NCBI GenBank assembly: GCA_035604635.1
Contig: DATNIC010000003.1
Coordinates: 23,407 to 87,406 of the forward strand
DNA length: 64,000 bases
Reading direction: 5' to 3'
From: DATNIC01 sp035604635
Lineage (GTDB): Bacteria; Vulcanimicrobiota; Vulcanimicrobiia; Vulcanimicrobiales; Vulcanimicrobiaceae
Translations under genes and position numbers: made by a program
Shown: positions 29,556 to 37,586 of the stretch, one piece after another
Numbering within the stretch: position 1 is the stretch's first letter
Layout of the letters: every line of letters starts with the position of its first letter
The notes under the pieces: generated by a model
What the model saw: only the letters and a program-made list of their open reading frames with translations
Databases searched by the model: none
What the model was told of the DNA's origin: nothing

Positions 29556-31829
29556 ATGGTCTATCCCCTCCGACGCGCGGGCCGCGTCGTGGTCGCGTTG
29601 CTCCTTTTGATCAGCCTTGCCATGCCCGCGATGTCGGCCGATGTTACGCCGAAGATCGTCTCGGTCTCGGTCTCGGGAAATGCCCATGTGCCAACCGAAC
29701 GGATACTCGCCGTCGTCAAAGCGAAAGTCGGCGATCCTTTCGATCCCAAGGTCGTCCAAGACGACTTGCAGGCCATCTTCGCGTTAGGCTACTTCGCCGA
29801 TCAGGTACCGCCGCTGATCGACCAGCGGCCGGACGGGATCGCGGTCACCTACCGCGTCATAGAAAACCCTGTGATCACGGCCATTCGCTTTGACGGTAAC
29901 GCGCACGTCCCATCGGACACGCTGCTGGCGTTGATGGACACCTCGGTCGGCGCGGTATTCAATACCAACACGTTTCACGAAGACGTACTCAAGATCAACT
30001 CGTACTACGACAAGGTCGGGTACGGCGGTCAGCTTCCCACGCACGTTGCCGACATCAACATCGATCCGCAAAGCGGAGCCCTGACGCTCAAGATTCAGGA
30101 AGGCTTGACGGTCCGCAACATCATCATCACGCCTCCGCCGGTCGGCGATCCCGTCCTCTCCGCCAAGGTGATCTTGAATGCGATCACCCTCAAGCCGGGC
30201 CAGCCGTATTCCGAGCTCGCTCGCGACAAAGACATCGAAGCGCTCAAGAATCTCTACGACAAGAGCGATCTGCAGCTCGGTGACTTCGAAGGCGGCATCG
30301 ATCCGGCGAGCGTCGATCTGAAGAATCTCACCGCGGACGTCCGCTACACGATCTCAGCGGCCCGCGTCGGCGCCGTTCAAATTACCGGCAATTTCAAAAC
30401 GCACGATGACGTCGTTCGCCGTCAGCTGCGCACGCGTCCCGGCGACCTCGTCCGCCCGAGCAATCTTCGCAACGACTACAACCGGTTGAACAACACCGGC
30501 TTTTTCTCGAAAGTCGACCTCATCCCGAAGACGGGACCCGATCCGAAGCGTCCCGCATATGTGACGCTCGATTGGAACGTCGCCGAGCAGCGCACCGGCG
30601 TCGCCGAACTCGGCGGCGGCTACTCGGGCGGTCTGACCGGACAGGGTCTCACCGCGCACCTTTCCTACTCGGAAAACAATATCAACGGGACCGGGAACGG
30701 CGCGTCGGTCCGGCTCGAAGGCGGGTCGCGCTTGGTCAACATCCAGCTCTCCGGCTCCATGCCGTACTTGGGCAACTCGCTGCGCGCGCAAAAATACAGT
30801 CTCGGCGCGACGGTTTTCTTGACGTCGCAAACCAACCTGTATCCGATCTACGCGGTCCCGAGCGCCTCACCGAACCCGAATGGGCCGGCACCGACGCCGC
30901 TGCCGGCGAACAATCCGCAGCTCGTCACGCTGGTCCCACTCGACCCCAACAACATCAACCAAGTCGCAAACCAGGTCTCGAACTACTTCTCACGCTCGAA
31001 CGGCATAGCCGTGACGCTCGGCCGCCGTCTCTCCGATCCGGTGAAGTTTTCGATCGGGGCCAACATCCAGCAAGTCAGCTCGGCCGTCACGCTGCCGTCC
31101 GGCTTCGCATTTAATTCCTCACAAGTCCCGGTCGGGACGAACGCTTCGACGTTACCGCAGTTCACGTTCTCGAACAGCGTCAGCGGCGCTATCGCGCTGG
31201 GCGTGAACGCGCCCTCGATTGCGAACGTCAACTCGACCGCGCCCTTTGCACTACACAGCGTGGTCTTCGCGCTCGCCGCCGATACGCGAGACGACGTCTT
31301 CAGTCCGCGGCGCGGCGTGTTGTCGTCTTTGACCGATGAGATCAGCGGCCCGTGGATGGGTTCGGATTTCAAATATACGCTAACGACGTTGGACATCGCA
31401 AAATACTTCCCGGTCATGAAAAACTCGACGTTCGCGGTGCACGCCCAGTTCGGCACGTCGACGGGGGCGATCCCGACGAACCGGCTCTACACGTACTCAG
31501 ACCAGCAGTTGCGCGGGTACAACACGGTCTTCTACGGGACCGATGCTCGGCTGTTTCAGGCCGAGCTCCGTGTCCCGATTAGCCCGGACCGCCACATCGC
31601 GTTCGCGACCTTTTTCGATGACGGCGCGACCCGGATTCGCGGTGCGGCACCGACCTACGATTCGCAAGGGAACTTGATCGCCAACTTGAGTAACTTCCAG
31701 TGGCATCCCGACGCCGGCGTCGGCGTCCGCTTCGACATCCCGCAAATAGGAATCCGTACGATTCGACTTGACTATGCCAAGGGCAGCACGGGGACACACT
31801 TCTCCTTCGGCATCGGCCAAAGTTTCTAG
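29556..31829 (+). CDS. bamA: Outer membrane protein assembly factor BamA
   Basis: A 757-residue Omp85 protein that folds beta-barrels into the outer membrane. A Sec signal peptide is seen (VVVALLLLISLAMPAMSA), then POTRA domains (VSVSGNAHVPTERILAVVKA; VTAIRFDGNAHVPSDTLL; VGAVQITGNFKTHDDVVRR) and a C-terminal D15 barrel ending in an aromatic beta-signal (THFSFGIGQSF). The ATG at 29556, after GAGGAAA at 29539-29545, is preferred over an ATG at 29391 because it places the signal peptide at the N-terminus. The stop codon lies inside the left arm of the 104-bp palindrome. Confidence 0.94.
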   Translation: MVYPLRRAGRVVVALLLLISLAMPAMSADVTPKIVSVSVSGNAHVPTERILAVVKAKVGDPFDPKVVQDDLQAIFALGYFADQVPPLIDQRPDGIAVTYRVIENPVITAIRFDGNAHVPSDTLLALMDTSVGAVFNTNTFHEDVLKINSYYDKVGYGGQLPTHVADINIDPQSGALTLKIQEGLTVRNIIITPPPVGDPVLSAKVILNAITLKPGQPYSELARDKDIEALKNLYDKSDLQLGDFEGGIDPASVDLKNLTADVRYTISAARVGAVQITGNFKTHDDVVRRQLRTRPGDLVRPSNLRNDYNRLNNTGFFSKVDLIPKTGPDPKRPAYVTLDWNVAEQRTGVAELGGGYSGGLTGQGLTAHLSYSENNINGTGNGASVRLEGGSRLVNIQLSGSMPYLGNSLRAQKYSLGATVFLTSQTNLYPIYAVPSASPNPNGPAPTPLPANNPQLVTLVPLDPNNINQVANQVSNYFSRSNGIAVTLGRRLSDPVKFSIGANIQQVSSAVTLPSGFAFNSSQVPVGTNASTLPQFTFSNSVSGAIALGVNAPSIANVNSTAPFALHSVVFALAADTRDDVFSPRRGVLSSLTDEISGPWMGSDFKYTLTTLDIAKYFPVMKNSTFAVHAQFGTSTGAIPTNRLYTYSDQQLRGYNTVFYGTDARLFQAELRVPISPDRHIAFATFFDDGATRIRGAAPTYDSQGNLIANLSNFQWHPDAGVGVRFDIPQIGIRTIRLDYAKGSTGTHFSFGIGQSF

Positions 31830-31931
31830 GAAAGCGCATATTTTGTTCATGCTGTCGTTACCGAAAAGCTCATTTGCTTTAGCAAACTTCGCTTTCCGGT
31901 GCCTAAGCCTGAACAAAATATGCGCTTTCCT
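31828..31931. repeat. 104-bp long palindrome (22-bp perfect arms) at bamA/skp junction
   Basis: The arms 31828-31849 and 31910-31931 are perfect 22-bp inverted repeats. The 60 bp between them continues as an imperfect hairpin (ACCGAAAAGC with GCTTTCCGGT) around a central TTTGC-TTTA-GCAAA. It is AT-richer than its surroundings. It overlaps the bamA stop and the predicted start of the downstream skp gene. On the minus strand the left arm reads ATGAACAAAATATGCG; the right arm at the gene start reads CTGAACAAAATATGCG. Confidence 0.9.
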
Positions 31932-32697
31932 GCTCGCGATGGCTCTGCTGGGTGCGCCGCTTGCGCTTGCTGCGGACGTGACGGATATCGGGTACGTCGA
32001 TCAGGAGGCGCTCGCGGCGATCCCGCGCTTCGCGGCTGCCAACCGCCAGCTCATCGCGTACAAGGCGGAGCTGGACAAGCAGTTTACGCAGCAAGTGCGC
32101 GGGGCGCGTTCGGCCGACGATCAAGCCCGGATCGCTCAGGACTTTCAGAATCGGTTCGCAGAGCGTCAGCGCCAGTTGCTCGGTCCGTTGTTCGCGCGCG
32201 CTCAGGTCGCCATCGCATCGGTCGCGGCCAGCAAGAGTCTCTCGGTCGTCCTGGACAAGCGCATCGTCGTCTTCGGCGGTCAGGATATCACCAAGAACGT
32301 CGTCGATCTCATCGGCGGCATCGCCGATCCGGTCCCGCCGATCAACACGCCCCCGCCTTCGCGCGTCGGCTGGGTCGATCAAACGCAGATCGACGCGTTG
32401 CCGAGCGTCAAAGCCGCGGAGCAGACGTTTGCGAAATTCCAAGCCGACCAACAGAGGATCGCGCAAGGAAAGATGAAGGGCGCGAGGACCGACGCCGACC
32501 GCTCAAAAGCCATGTCGGACTATCAGAGTGCCGTCGGTGCCGAACAAAAGAAAGACATCCAGCCGATCGTCGATCGGACGCGCGGCGTCGTAGCCGACGT
32601 CGCCCGCAAGCGCAATCTCATCATGGTTGTCGACCGCAACAACATCATTTACGGCGGAACCGACGTGACGGCCGACGTGACGGCCGTGCTCAAGTAG
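31909..32697 (+). CDS. skp: Periplasmic chaperone, OmpH/Skp family, two tandem Skp modules
   Basis: A 262-residue protein from a proposed CTG start (31909), giving MNKICAFLLAMALLG as a clean Sec signal peptide ending ALA-AD. Two OmpH/Skp-like modules follow: IGYVDQEALAAIPRFAAANR ... VVLDKRIVVFGGQDITKNVV, and VGWVDQTQIDALPSVKAAEQ ... VVDRNNIIYGGTDVTADVTA. Skp chaperones carry unfolded outer-membrane proteins to Bam. An alternative ATG at 31849, inside the palindrome, would add 20 residues before the signal peptide. The next in-frame ATG (31939) would truncate it. It is part of the bamA-skp-lpx operon. Confidence 0.82.
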   Translation: MNKICAFLLAMALLGAPLALAADVTDIGYVDQEALAAIPRFAAANRQLIAYKAELDKQFTQQVRGARSADDQARIAQDFQNRFAERQRQLLGPLFARAQVAIASVAASKSLSVVLDKRIVVFGGQDITKNVVDLIGGIADPVPPINTPPPSRVGWVDQTQIDALPSVKAAEQTFAKFQADQQRIAQGKMKGARTDADRSKAMSDYQSAVGAEQKKDIQPIVDRTRGVVADVARKRNLIMVVDRNNIIYGGTDVTADVTAVLK

Positions 32698-32698
32698 A

Positions 32699-34006
32699 AT
32701 GGTCGTGCGCGCGCTTCTGGGCACGCTGCTCCTGCTCGCATTCGCCGCCTGCGCTCGGTCGGAGTCGACGTCGGCCGGCGATTCGGACCACGGCGGGCGA
32801 GTCGGATACGTCCGGATGGACGTCCTCGTGAAGAGTCACCCGCTCTACTCGCAGCTCTCCGCCTACGAAAAGAGCATCGAGGCGCTGAGCTTGCGCGAGA
32901 TCGGCCCCGGCGCCGCGTCGTCCGGCAACGACCTATCCAAGCAGGAAGCCGAGCTGCAAACCGAGCTGCAGGCGGCGGCTGAGCGGACGAACCGCCTGCT
33001 GAAAGACAAGCAGGACGAGTACTCGCGCCGCGAGCACGACGCAATCGAAGCGGCGCTCGCCGGCAGTTCCTCCGGCTCGAGCACCGCGCAGATTGCAGCC
33101 CGCCTCAACGCGACCGCGGCGAAGCAGCAGTCCTCAGCGATCGCCCAAGCGCACCAGGATCTGGGCACGTATCGCGGCGCGGTCGTCGCCCAGGACAAAT
33201 CGGCGAGCGACGCGCTGGTCAAGACGTTCAACGAGCGTGCGAACCGTCTCTATCGCGATAAGGCCAACCAGTTACAAGCGCAGGAATCCCAATACTCCCT
33301 GCAGCTTGCGCAGACCGACGCGCCGCAACGGCTCCAGCTGCGCATGAAACTGTCGAACCTCGCGCTCGACGACGCCGGCCGCAAAGAGGCGCAGGCTGCG
33401 GTCGATGCCCTCGACAAGAAAGAATCCGATGCGCTCGCTGTGATGCGCACCAAAGATCAGCAGACGCTCGCGCAGTATCAAGATCAGCTGCGCACGCAGA
33501 CGCGCGGGGATCTCGACAAGCAGCTTGCCGCAGTGCACTCGCGCAGCCAGGCCAAGCTCGGGGCACCCGCCTCGGCGGTGGGGAATTTGGGCGGCCCGGC
33601 GCCGGTCTCGGTGAATGCCGGAAAAGGCCCCGGGCAGCAGGCGGCCCCGGCTGCGCTGCAGGCGAAACTCCAAGCCCTGCACCGGCAGTACCAAGATCAG
33701 TTCAACGCGGACGCAAAGCAAACGATCGCGGACTTCAACAAGACGCGCGAGGACCTGCAGCGCAGGTTCAATCAACTGCGCGGCGCCGATTCAACGGCGC
33801 AAACGAGCGCAGCGCAGCAGCTGGCGTCGCTGCAGAAGCAGCACGATGATCTTTACGCACAAATCGTGGCGCAAATCCAGCGCGAAGTTCAAACGGTTGC
33901 GAAGAGCCACGGCGTCGACGTCGTCGTCAGCAACGTCGTCGCGTCGGGCGGGAGCGTCGATCTGACCCAAGACGCCGAGAAGCAGATCGAGAGCCTCCAT
34001 GAGTAA
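32699..34006 (+). CDS. Skp/OmpH-related coiled-coil lipoprotein
   Basis: A 435-residue protein with a lipoprotein signal (LLGTLLLLAFAAC, predicted lipidated Cys near residue 18). A module VGYVRMDVLVKSHPLYSQLS follows, resembling the OmpH start. Then come about 300 residues of Gln/Lys/Asp-rich heptad-like sequence predicted as coiled coil, and an OmpH-like end (VAKSHGVDVVVSNVVASGGS ... DLTQDAEKQIESL). It looks like an enlarged, membrane-anchored Skp-type holdase. ATG at 32699, 1 bp after the previous stop; it overlaps the next gene by 8 nt. Confidence 0.75.
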   Translation: MVVRALLGTLLLLAFAACARSESTSAGDSDHGGRVGYVRMDVLVKSHPLYSQLSAYEKSIEALSLREIGPGAASSGNDLSKQEAELQTELQAAAERTNRLLKDKQDEYSRREHDAIEAALAGSSSGSSTAQIAARLNATAAKQQSSAIAQAHQDLGTYRGAVVAQDKSASDALVKTFNERANRLYRDKANQLQAQESQYSLQLAQTDAPQRLQLRMKLSNLALDDAGRKEAQAAVDALDKKESDALAVMRTKDQQTLAQYQDQLRTQTRGDLDKQLAAVHSRSQAKLGAPASAVGNLGGPAPVSVNAGKGPGQQAAPAALQAKLQALHRQYQDQFNADAKQTIADFNKTREDLQRRFNQLRGADSTAQTSAAQQLASLQKQHDDLYAQIVAQIQREVQTVAKSHGVDVVVSNVVASGGSVDLTQDAEKQIESLHE

Positions 34007-34412
34007 ACCGATCTGGTCTCTTGTCGCCGCGCTGATCGTCGTGGGTTGTGGACACTCGTCCTCGAGCGACGTAGCGGTCGTCAGCATCGTACGGATCACG
34101 TCGAACTGGCCGAAGTTCATCAACTATAACAACCAGCTCAGTGCCGATGCCGCCGCGATCGAGCGTTCGCAGGCCTCCGACGCGGAAAAACAGCGCGAGC
34201 GCGAGCAGCTGCGCGCGCAGTACGTCAAGATGCAGGACGAGGTGACGTCCGACGTTCGCGAAGCGGCGGCGAAAGTCGCGAAGAATCGAAACTTCAAGAT
34301 GGTCGTCACCAGTGAGTTCGCAGCTTTTCCGCCCGCGAATGGCGGGACCGACATCACGGCGGATGTCGAGAAGATCCTCGACATCACGGAGCGGGCGACG
34401 CCGTCGCCGTGA
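33999..34412 (+). CDS. Small Skp/OmpH-like lipoprotein
   Basis: A 137-residue protein with a lipobox (LIVVGC, Cys 17), a short helical pair (LSADAAAIERSQASDAEKQR ... YVKMQDEVTSDVREAAAKVA) and the OmpH-type end KNRNFKMVVTSEF ... GGTDITADVEKILD, which matches the first Skp gene's GGTDVTADV. It is the third Skp-like gene in a row. ATG at 33999; its stop overlaps the lpxD GTG start as GTGA. Confidence 0.72.
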   Translation: MSKPIWSLVAALIVVGCGHSSSSDVAVVSIVRITSNWPKFINYNNQLSADAAAIERSQASDAEKQREREQLRAQYVKMQDEVTSDVREAAAKVAKNRNFKMVVTSEFAAFPPANGGTDITADVEKILDITERATPSP

Positions 34413-35467
34413 GCGGGCCGCACGCCGGGCTGGGGATGCTCTCCGAGATCGCGACGGCACTCGGCGGGCGCGTTCGCGGCGATGGTAAGATCGTCGTTGC
34501 GCGGCTGGCGGCGATCGACGACGTCGATCGGGAGACGTTGACTTTCGCGACGGACGAGCGTTATCTGCGGGCCGCCCTTTCGTCGTCCGCGGCGGCGGTC
34601 CTTACCGAAGAACGGTTGGCCGACGCGGTCGAAACGAACAAGCCGCTGATCCTCGTGGAATCCGCGCGCGCCGCGCTCGCGCAGCTGCTTCAAGGACTCG
34701 AACCGCCGCGGCCGAGCGGCCCGCACCGCGACCCCAGCGCCGTCGTCGACCCCAGCGCCGAGATCGGCGCCGGCGTCGTCATCGGTCCGCTCGTCGCGAT
34801 CGGCCCACGCGCTCGCGTCGGTGCGCGCAGCGTCCTGTATGCCGGCGCCGTCGTCGGCGCCGAGGCAGTCGTCGGCGAGGACTCGACGTTCCATCCGCAC
34901 TCGATGCTGCTCGACCGTTGCGTTGCCGGAAAACGCGTCGTGCTCCAGGCGGGGGCCGTCGTCGGCAGCGACGGATTCGGTTACGTGTTCGTCGACGGTG
35001 CGTTTCGCAAGATCCCGCAAATCGGCAACGTCGAACTCGGCGACGACGTCGAGATCGGGGCGAACACGTGCATCGATCGCGCGCAGACCGGGACCACGCG
35101 CGTCGGCGATGGGACGAAGATCGATAATCTCGTCCAGATCGCTCACAACTGCAGGATCGGAAAACACTGTGCGTTCGCTGCGCTCACCGCGATGGCGGGA
35201 TCGACGATCGTCGGCGACTACGTCCGCGTCGGCGGAGCCTCGACGTTCAAAGGGCACGTCACCGTCGGATCCAACGTGACGCTTGGCGGTAAAACCGAAG
35301 TGTGGGCGGATATTCCGGACCATTCGTTCATGAGCGGCCGCCCGGCGAAGCCGCATCGCGACGAACTGCGATTGCAGGTCCTCATTCAAAAGCTGCCTAA
35401 GCTGTTTGCTCGAGTCGACGCTCTAGAAGGTAAGAAGAAGAAATCGTCGAGCTCCGACGAGGACTGA
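34409..35467 (+). CDS. lpxD: UDP-3-O-(3-hydroxyacyl)glucosamine N-acyltransferase
   Basis: A 352-residue left-handed parallel beta-helix acyltransferase, third step of lipid A synthesis. The N-terminal uridine-binding domain includes DDVDRETLTFATDERYL. Hexapeptide repeats run from about residue 105 (SAEIGAGVVIGPLVAIGPRA), with the catalytic-region HNCRIGKHCAFAALTAMAG and the FGYVFVDGAFRKIPQIGNV loop. A Lys/Ser/Asp-rich tail ends the protein. GTG start at 34409 overlaps the upstream lipoprotein gene. Confidence 0.95.
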   Translation: MSGPHAGLGMLSEIATALGGRVRGDGKIVVARLAAIDDVDRETLTFATDERYLRAALSSSAAAVLTEERLADAVETNKPLILVESARAALAQLLQGLEPPRPSGPHRDPSAVVDPSAEIGAGVVIGPLVAIGPRARVGARSVLYAGAVVGAEAVVGEDSTFHPHSMLLDRCVAGKRVVLQAGAVVGSDGFGYVFVDGAFRKIPQIGNVELGDDVEIGANTCIDRAQTGTTRVGDGTKIDNLVQIAHNCRIGKHCAFAALTAMAGSTIVGDYVRVGGASTFKGHVTVGSNVTLGGKTEVWADIPDHSFMSGRPAKPHRDELRLQVLIQKLPKLFARVDALEGKKKKSSSSDED

Positions 35468-35477
35468 AAGCCGACGC

Positions 35478-36314
35478 TTGCACTATCAAACCACGCTGCG
35501 CGATACGATCGAGTTCGAGGGAATCGGACTGCACACCGGTCTTCCCGCGCGCGTCAGCATCCGTCCCGCGAAGGCCGCTAGCGGCCTTTCTTTTCGCCTC
35601 GACGGAGGGGTGACGCTTCCGGCGCACGCCGAGTTCGTTATCGATACGCGCCGCGCAACCGTCCTTGGGAGCGGAGGGCATACCGTTTCGACCGTCGAGC
35701 ACTTGCTCTCGGCTTTGACCGGGATGGGCGTCGACAATGCGCTTATCGAGGTCGATGGGCCTGAGATCCCGGTCTTGGACGGCAGTGCTCTGCCGTTCGC
35801 GCAAGCGATCGCGGACGTTGGCACGACGGCGCTCGGCGAGCCGCGACGGCGCTACATCCCGGCGGCGCCGAGCTATTTTCGCGACGGCGACAAGATGTTG
35901 ATCGTGCTCCCCGCCGCCGAATTTCGCGCAAAGGTCACGGTCGCGTACGATGCGCCGATCGGTGCGCAGTTCTTCGACGAGGAGATCACGCCGGAGATCT
36001 ATTTGCGTGAGATCGCGCCGGCCCGCACGTTCGGCTTTGCCCACGAGGTCGAAGCGTTGCGCAAAGCGGGCCTCGCGCGCGGCGGGTCTTTGGAGAACGC
36101 CGTCGTTTTCGCGCCGGACGGTCCGATGCAGGCGCTCCGCTTCCCCGACGAACCGGTCCGTCACAAAGCACTCGATCTGATCGGCGATTTTGCTCTGCTC
36201 GGAGCCTGGCCGCAATGCGAGGTCGTCGCGATCAAAGGCGGACACACGCTTCATCACCGAGCCGTCCTCGAGTTGCGCAATGCCGTTCGGCCCGGCACGG
36301 CGGCCGCGCGGTGA
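35478..36314 (+). CDS. lpxC: UDP-3-O-acyl-N-acetylglucosamine deacetylase
   Basis: A 278-residue zinc amidase, the committed step of lipid A synthesis. Zinc and catalytic residues are visible in TVSTVEHLLSAL (His), EIAPARTFGF, VRHKALDLIGDFALLG (His and Asp), and KGGHTLHHR (general acid His). TTG start at 35478 after a 10-bp gap from lpxD. A short Shine-Dalgarno is not obvious. Its stop overlaps the fabZ GTG start. Confidence 0.95.
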   Translation: MHYQTTLRDTIEFEGIGLHTGLPARVSIRPAKAASGLSFRLDGGVTLPAHAEFVIDTRRATVLGSGGHTVSTVEHLLSALTGMGVDNALIEVDGPEIPVLDGSALPFAQAIADVGTTALGEPRRRYIPAAPSYFRDGDKMLIVLPAAEFRAKVTVAYDAPIGAQFFDEEITPEIYLREIAPARTFGFAHEVEALRKAGLARGGSLENAVVFAPDGPMQALRFPDEPVRHKALDLIGDFALLGAWPQCEVVAIKGGHTLHHRAVLELRNAVRPGTAAAR

Positions 36315-36790
36315 GCCCCAAGCCGATCGACATTCGGCAGATCATGGAGATCCTGCCGCACCGTTATCCGTTCGTCCTCATCGACCGCATCCTCGAGCTC
36401 GAGCCGATGGTGCGCGCCGTCGGTTACAAGAACGTCACGGCGAACGAGCCGGTGTTCAGCGGGCACTTTCCCGGCAATCCGCTGATGCCGGGCGTCTACA
36501 TGATTGAGGCGATGGCGCAGCTCGGCGGAACGGTCATCCTAGCCCCGGGCGATTGGAAAAAGAAAATCCCGTATCTGGCCGGGATCGACAAGGCGAAATT
36601 TCGCCGGCCCGTGATCCCCGGCGACCAGCTGATGATGGAAGTGAAGATGCTGCGGTCGCGCAAAAACATCGGCTGGGTCGAAGCGAGCGCGACGGTCGAC
36701 GGGCAGTACGTCTGTTCGGCAGAGCTCATGTTCTCGATCGTCGACGACCCGCGCGCGTTCCGCTTGGATTCAGCGGTCTTGCATGAATGA
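36311..36790 (+). CDS. fabZ: 3-hydroxyacyl-[acyl-carrier-protein] dehydratase FabZ
   Basis: A 159-residue hot-dog-fold dehydratase of type II fatty-acid synthesis. The active-site His and Glu are in FSGHFPGNPLMPGVYMIEAM; IMEILPHRYPFVLIDRI is the N-terminal signature. The GTG at 36311 (GTGA overlap with lpxC) gives the correct N-terminus; the frame extends further upstream only as a shadow of lpxC. Placement between lpxC and lpxA is the common arrangement, balancing fatty acids between phospholipid and lipid A. Confidence 0.95.
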   Translation: MSPKPIDIRQIMEILPHRYPFVLIDRILELEPMVRAVGYKNVTANEPVFSGHFPGNPLMPGVYMIEAMAQLGGTVILAPGDWKKKIPYLAGIDKAKFRRPVIPGDQLMMEVKMLRSRKNIGWVEASATVDGQYVCSAELMFSIVDDPRAFRLDSAVLHE

Positions 36791-37586
36791 GACGGTTAGC
36801 GAGGCGCGTGGCGTCACGACGCATCCGCTTGCGATCGTGCATCCCGGCGCAATCGCCGGCCGAGGCAGCGAGATCGGGCCATTTTGCATCGTCGGAGAGC
36901 ACGTGCGGATCGGCGAGCGGACGCGCTTGCTCGCCCACGTCGTCGTCAACGGCCACACGACGATCGGCGACGACTGCACGATCCATCCCTTCACGTCGAT
37001 CGGGGCACCATCGCAAGATCGCAAGGCTGAGGGAGAAGTATCGTACACGACGATCGGGAACCGGACGGTGATCCGCGAGTACGTCAGCGTGCACCGTGCG
37101 ACCGGCAAAGAGGAGACGACGTCGGTCGGCGACGATTGCCTGCTGCTCGCGTACGTCCACATCGCGCACAACTGTAGAATTGGAAACGCCGTGACGATGT
37201 CGAACCTCGCGCAACTCTCCGGGCACGTGATCGTCGAAGACTATGCGACCATCGGCGGGGCCGTCGGCGTACACCAATTCGTCCGAATCGGACGCAACAG
37301 CATGATCGGGGGGATGTCGAGGATCGGCCGCGACTGTCCGCCCTATTTCTTGATTGAGGGAAATCCGGCGAAAGTCTGGGGTATCAACGCGGTCGGTTTG
37401 CGGCGCGCCGGCTTCGACGGGAAGACGACGACGGAGCTGAAGGAAGCCTACAAGCTGATCTATCGCTCCGAGATGAACATGAGCCAGGCGCTCGAGGCGG
37501 TGCGCGGGCTGGTCCAGACCGACGCGGGACGCCATCTCGTCACGTTCATCGAGTCACCCTCCGACCGCGGGATCACGCTCAAGTAG
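36783..37586 (+). CDS. lpxA: UDP-N-acetylglucosamine O-acyltransferase
   Basis: A 267-residue hexapeptide-repeat acyltransferase, first step of lipid A synthesis. The beta-helix starts AIVHPGAIAGRGSEIGPF; the active-site His is in LLAYVHIAHNCRIGN, followed by GGAVGVHQFVRIGRNSMIGG. The C-terminal helical domain (ELKEAYKLIYRSEMNMSQAL) is complete. ATG at 36783 overlaps fabZ by 8 nt. Confidence 0.96.
   Translation: MNETVSEARGVTTHPLAIVHPGAIAGRGSEIGPFCIVGEHVRIGERTRLLAHVVVNGHTTIGDDCTIHPFTSIGAPSQDRKAEGEVSYTTIGNRTVIREYVSVHRATGKEETTSVGDDCLLLAYVHIAHNCRIGNAVTMSNLAQLSGHVIVEDYATIGGAVGVHQFVRIGRNSMIGGMSRIGRDCPPYFLIEGNPAKVWGINAVGLRRAGFDGKTTTELKEAYKLIYRSEMNMSQALEAVRGLVQTDAGRHLVTFIESPSDRGITLK

Noticed and set aside
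31497..31916. Minus-strand frame beginning MNKICAFL from the left palindrome arm
   Set aside because: After the arm the sequence is antisense to bamA and resembles no protein. It was kept only as evidence about the palindrome.
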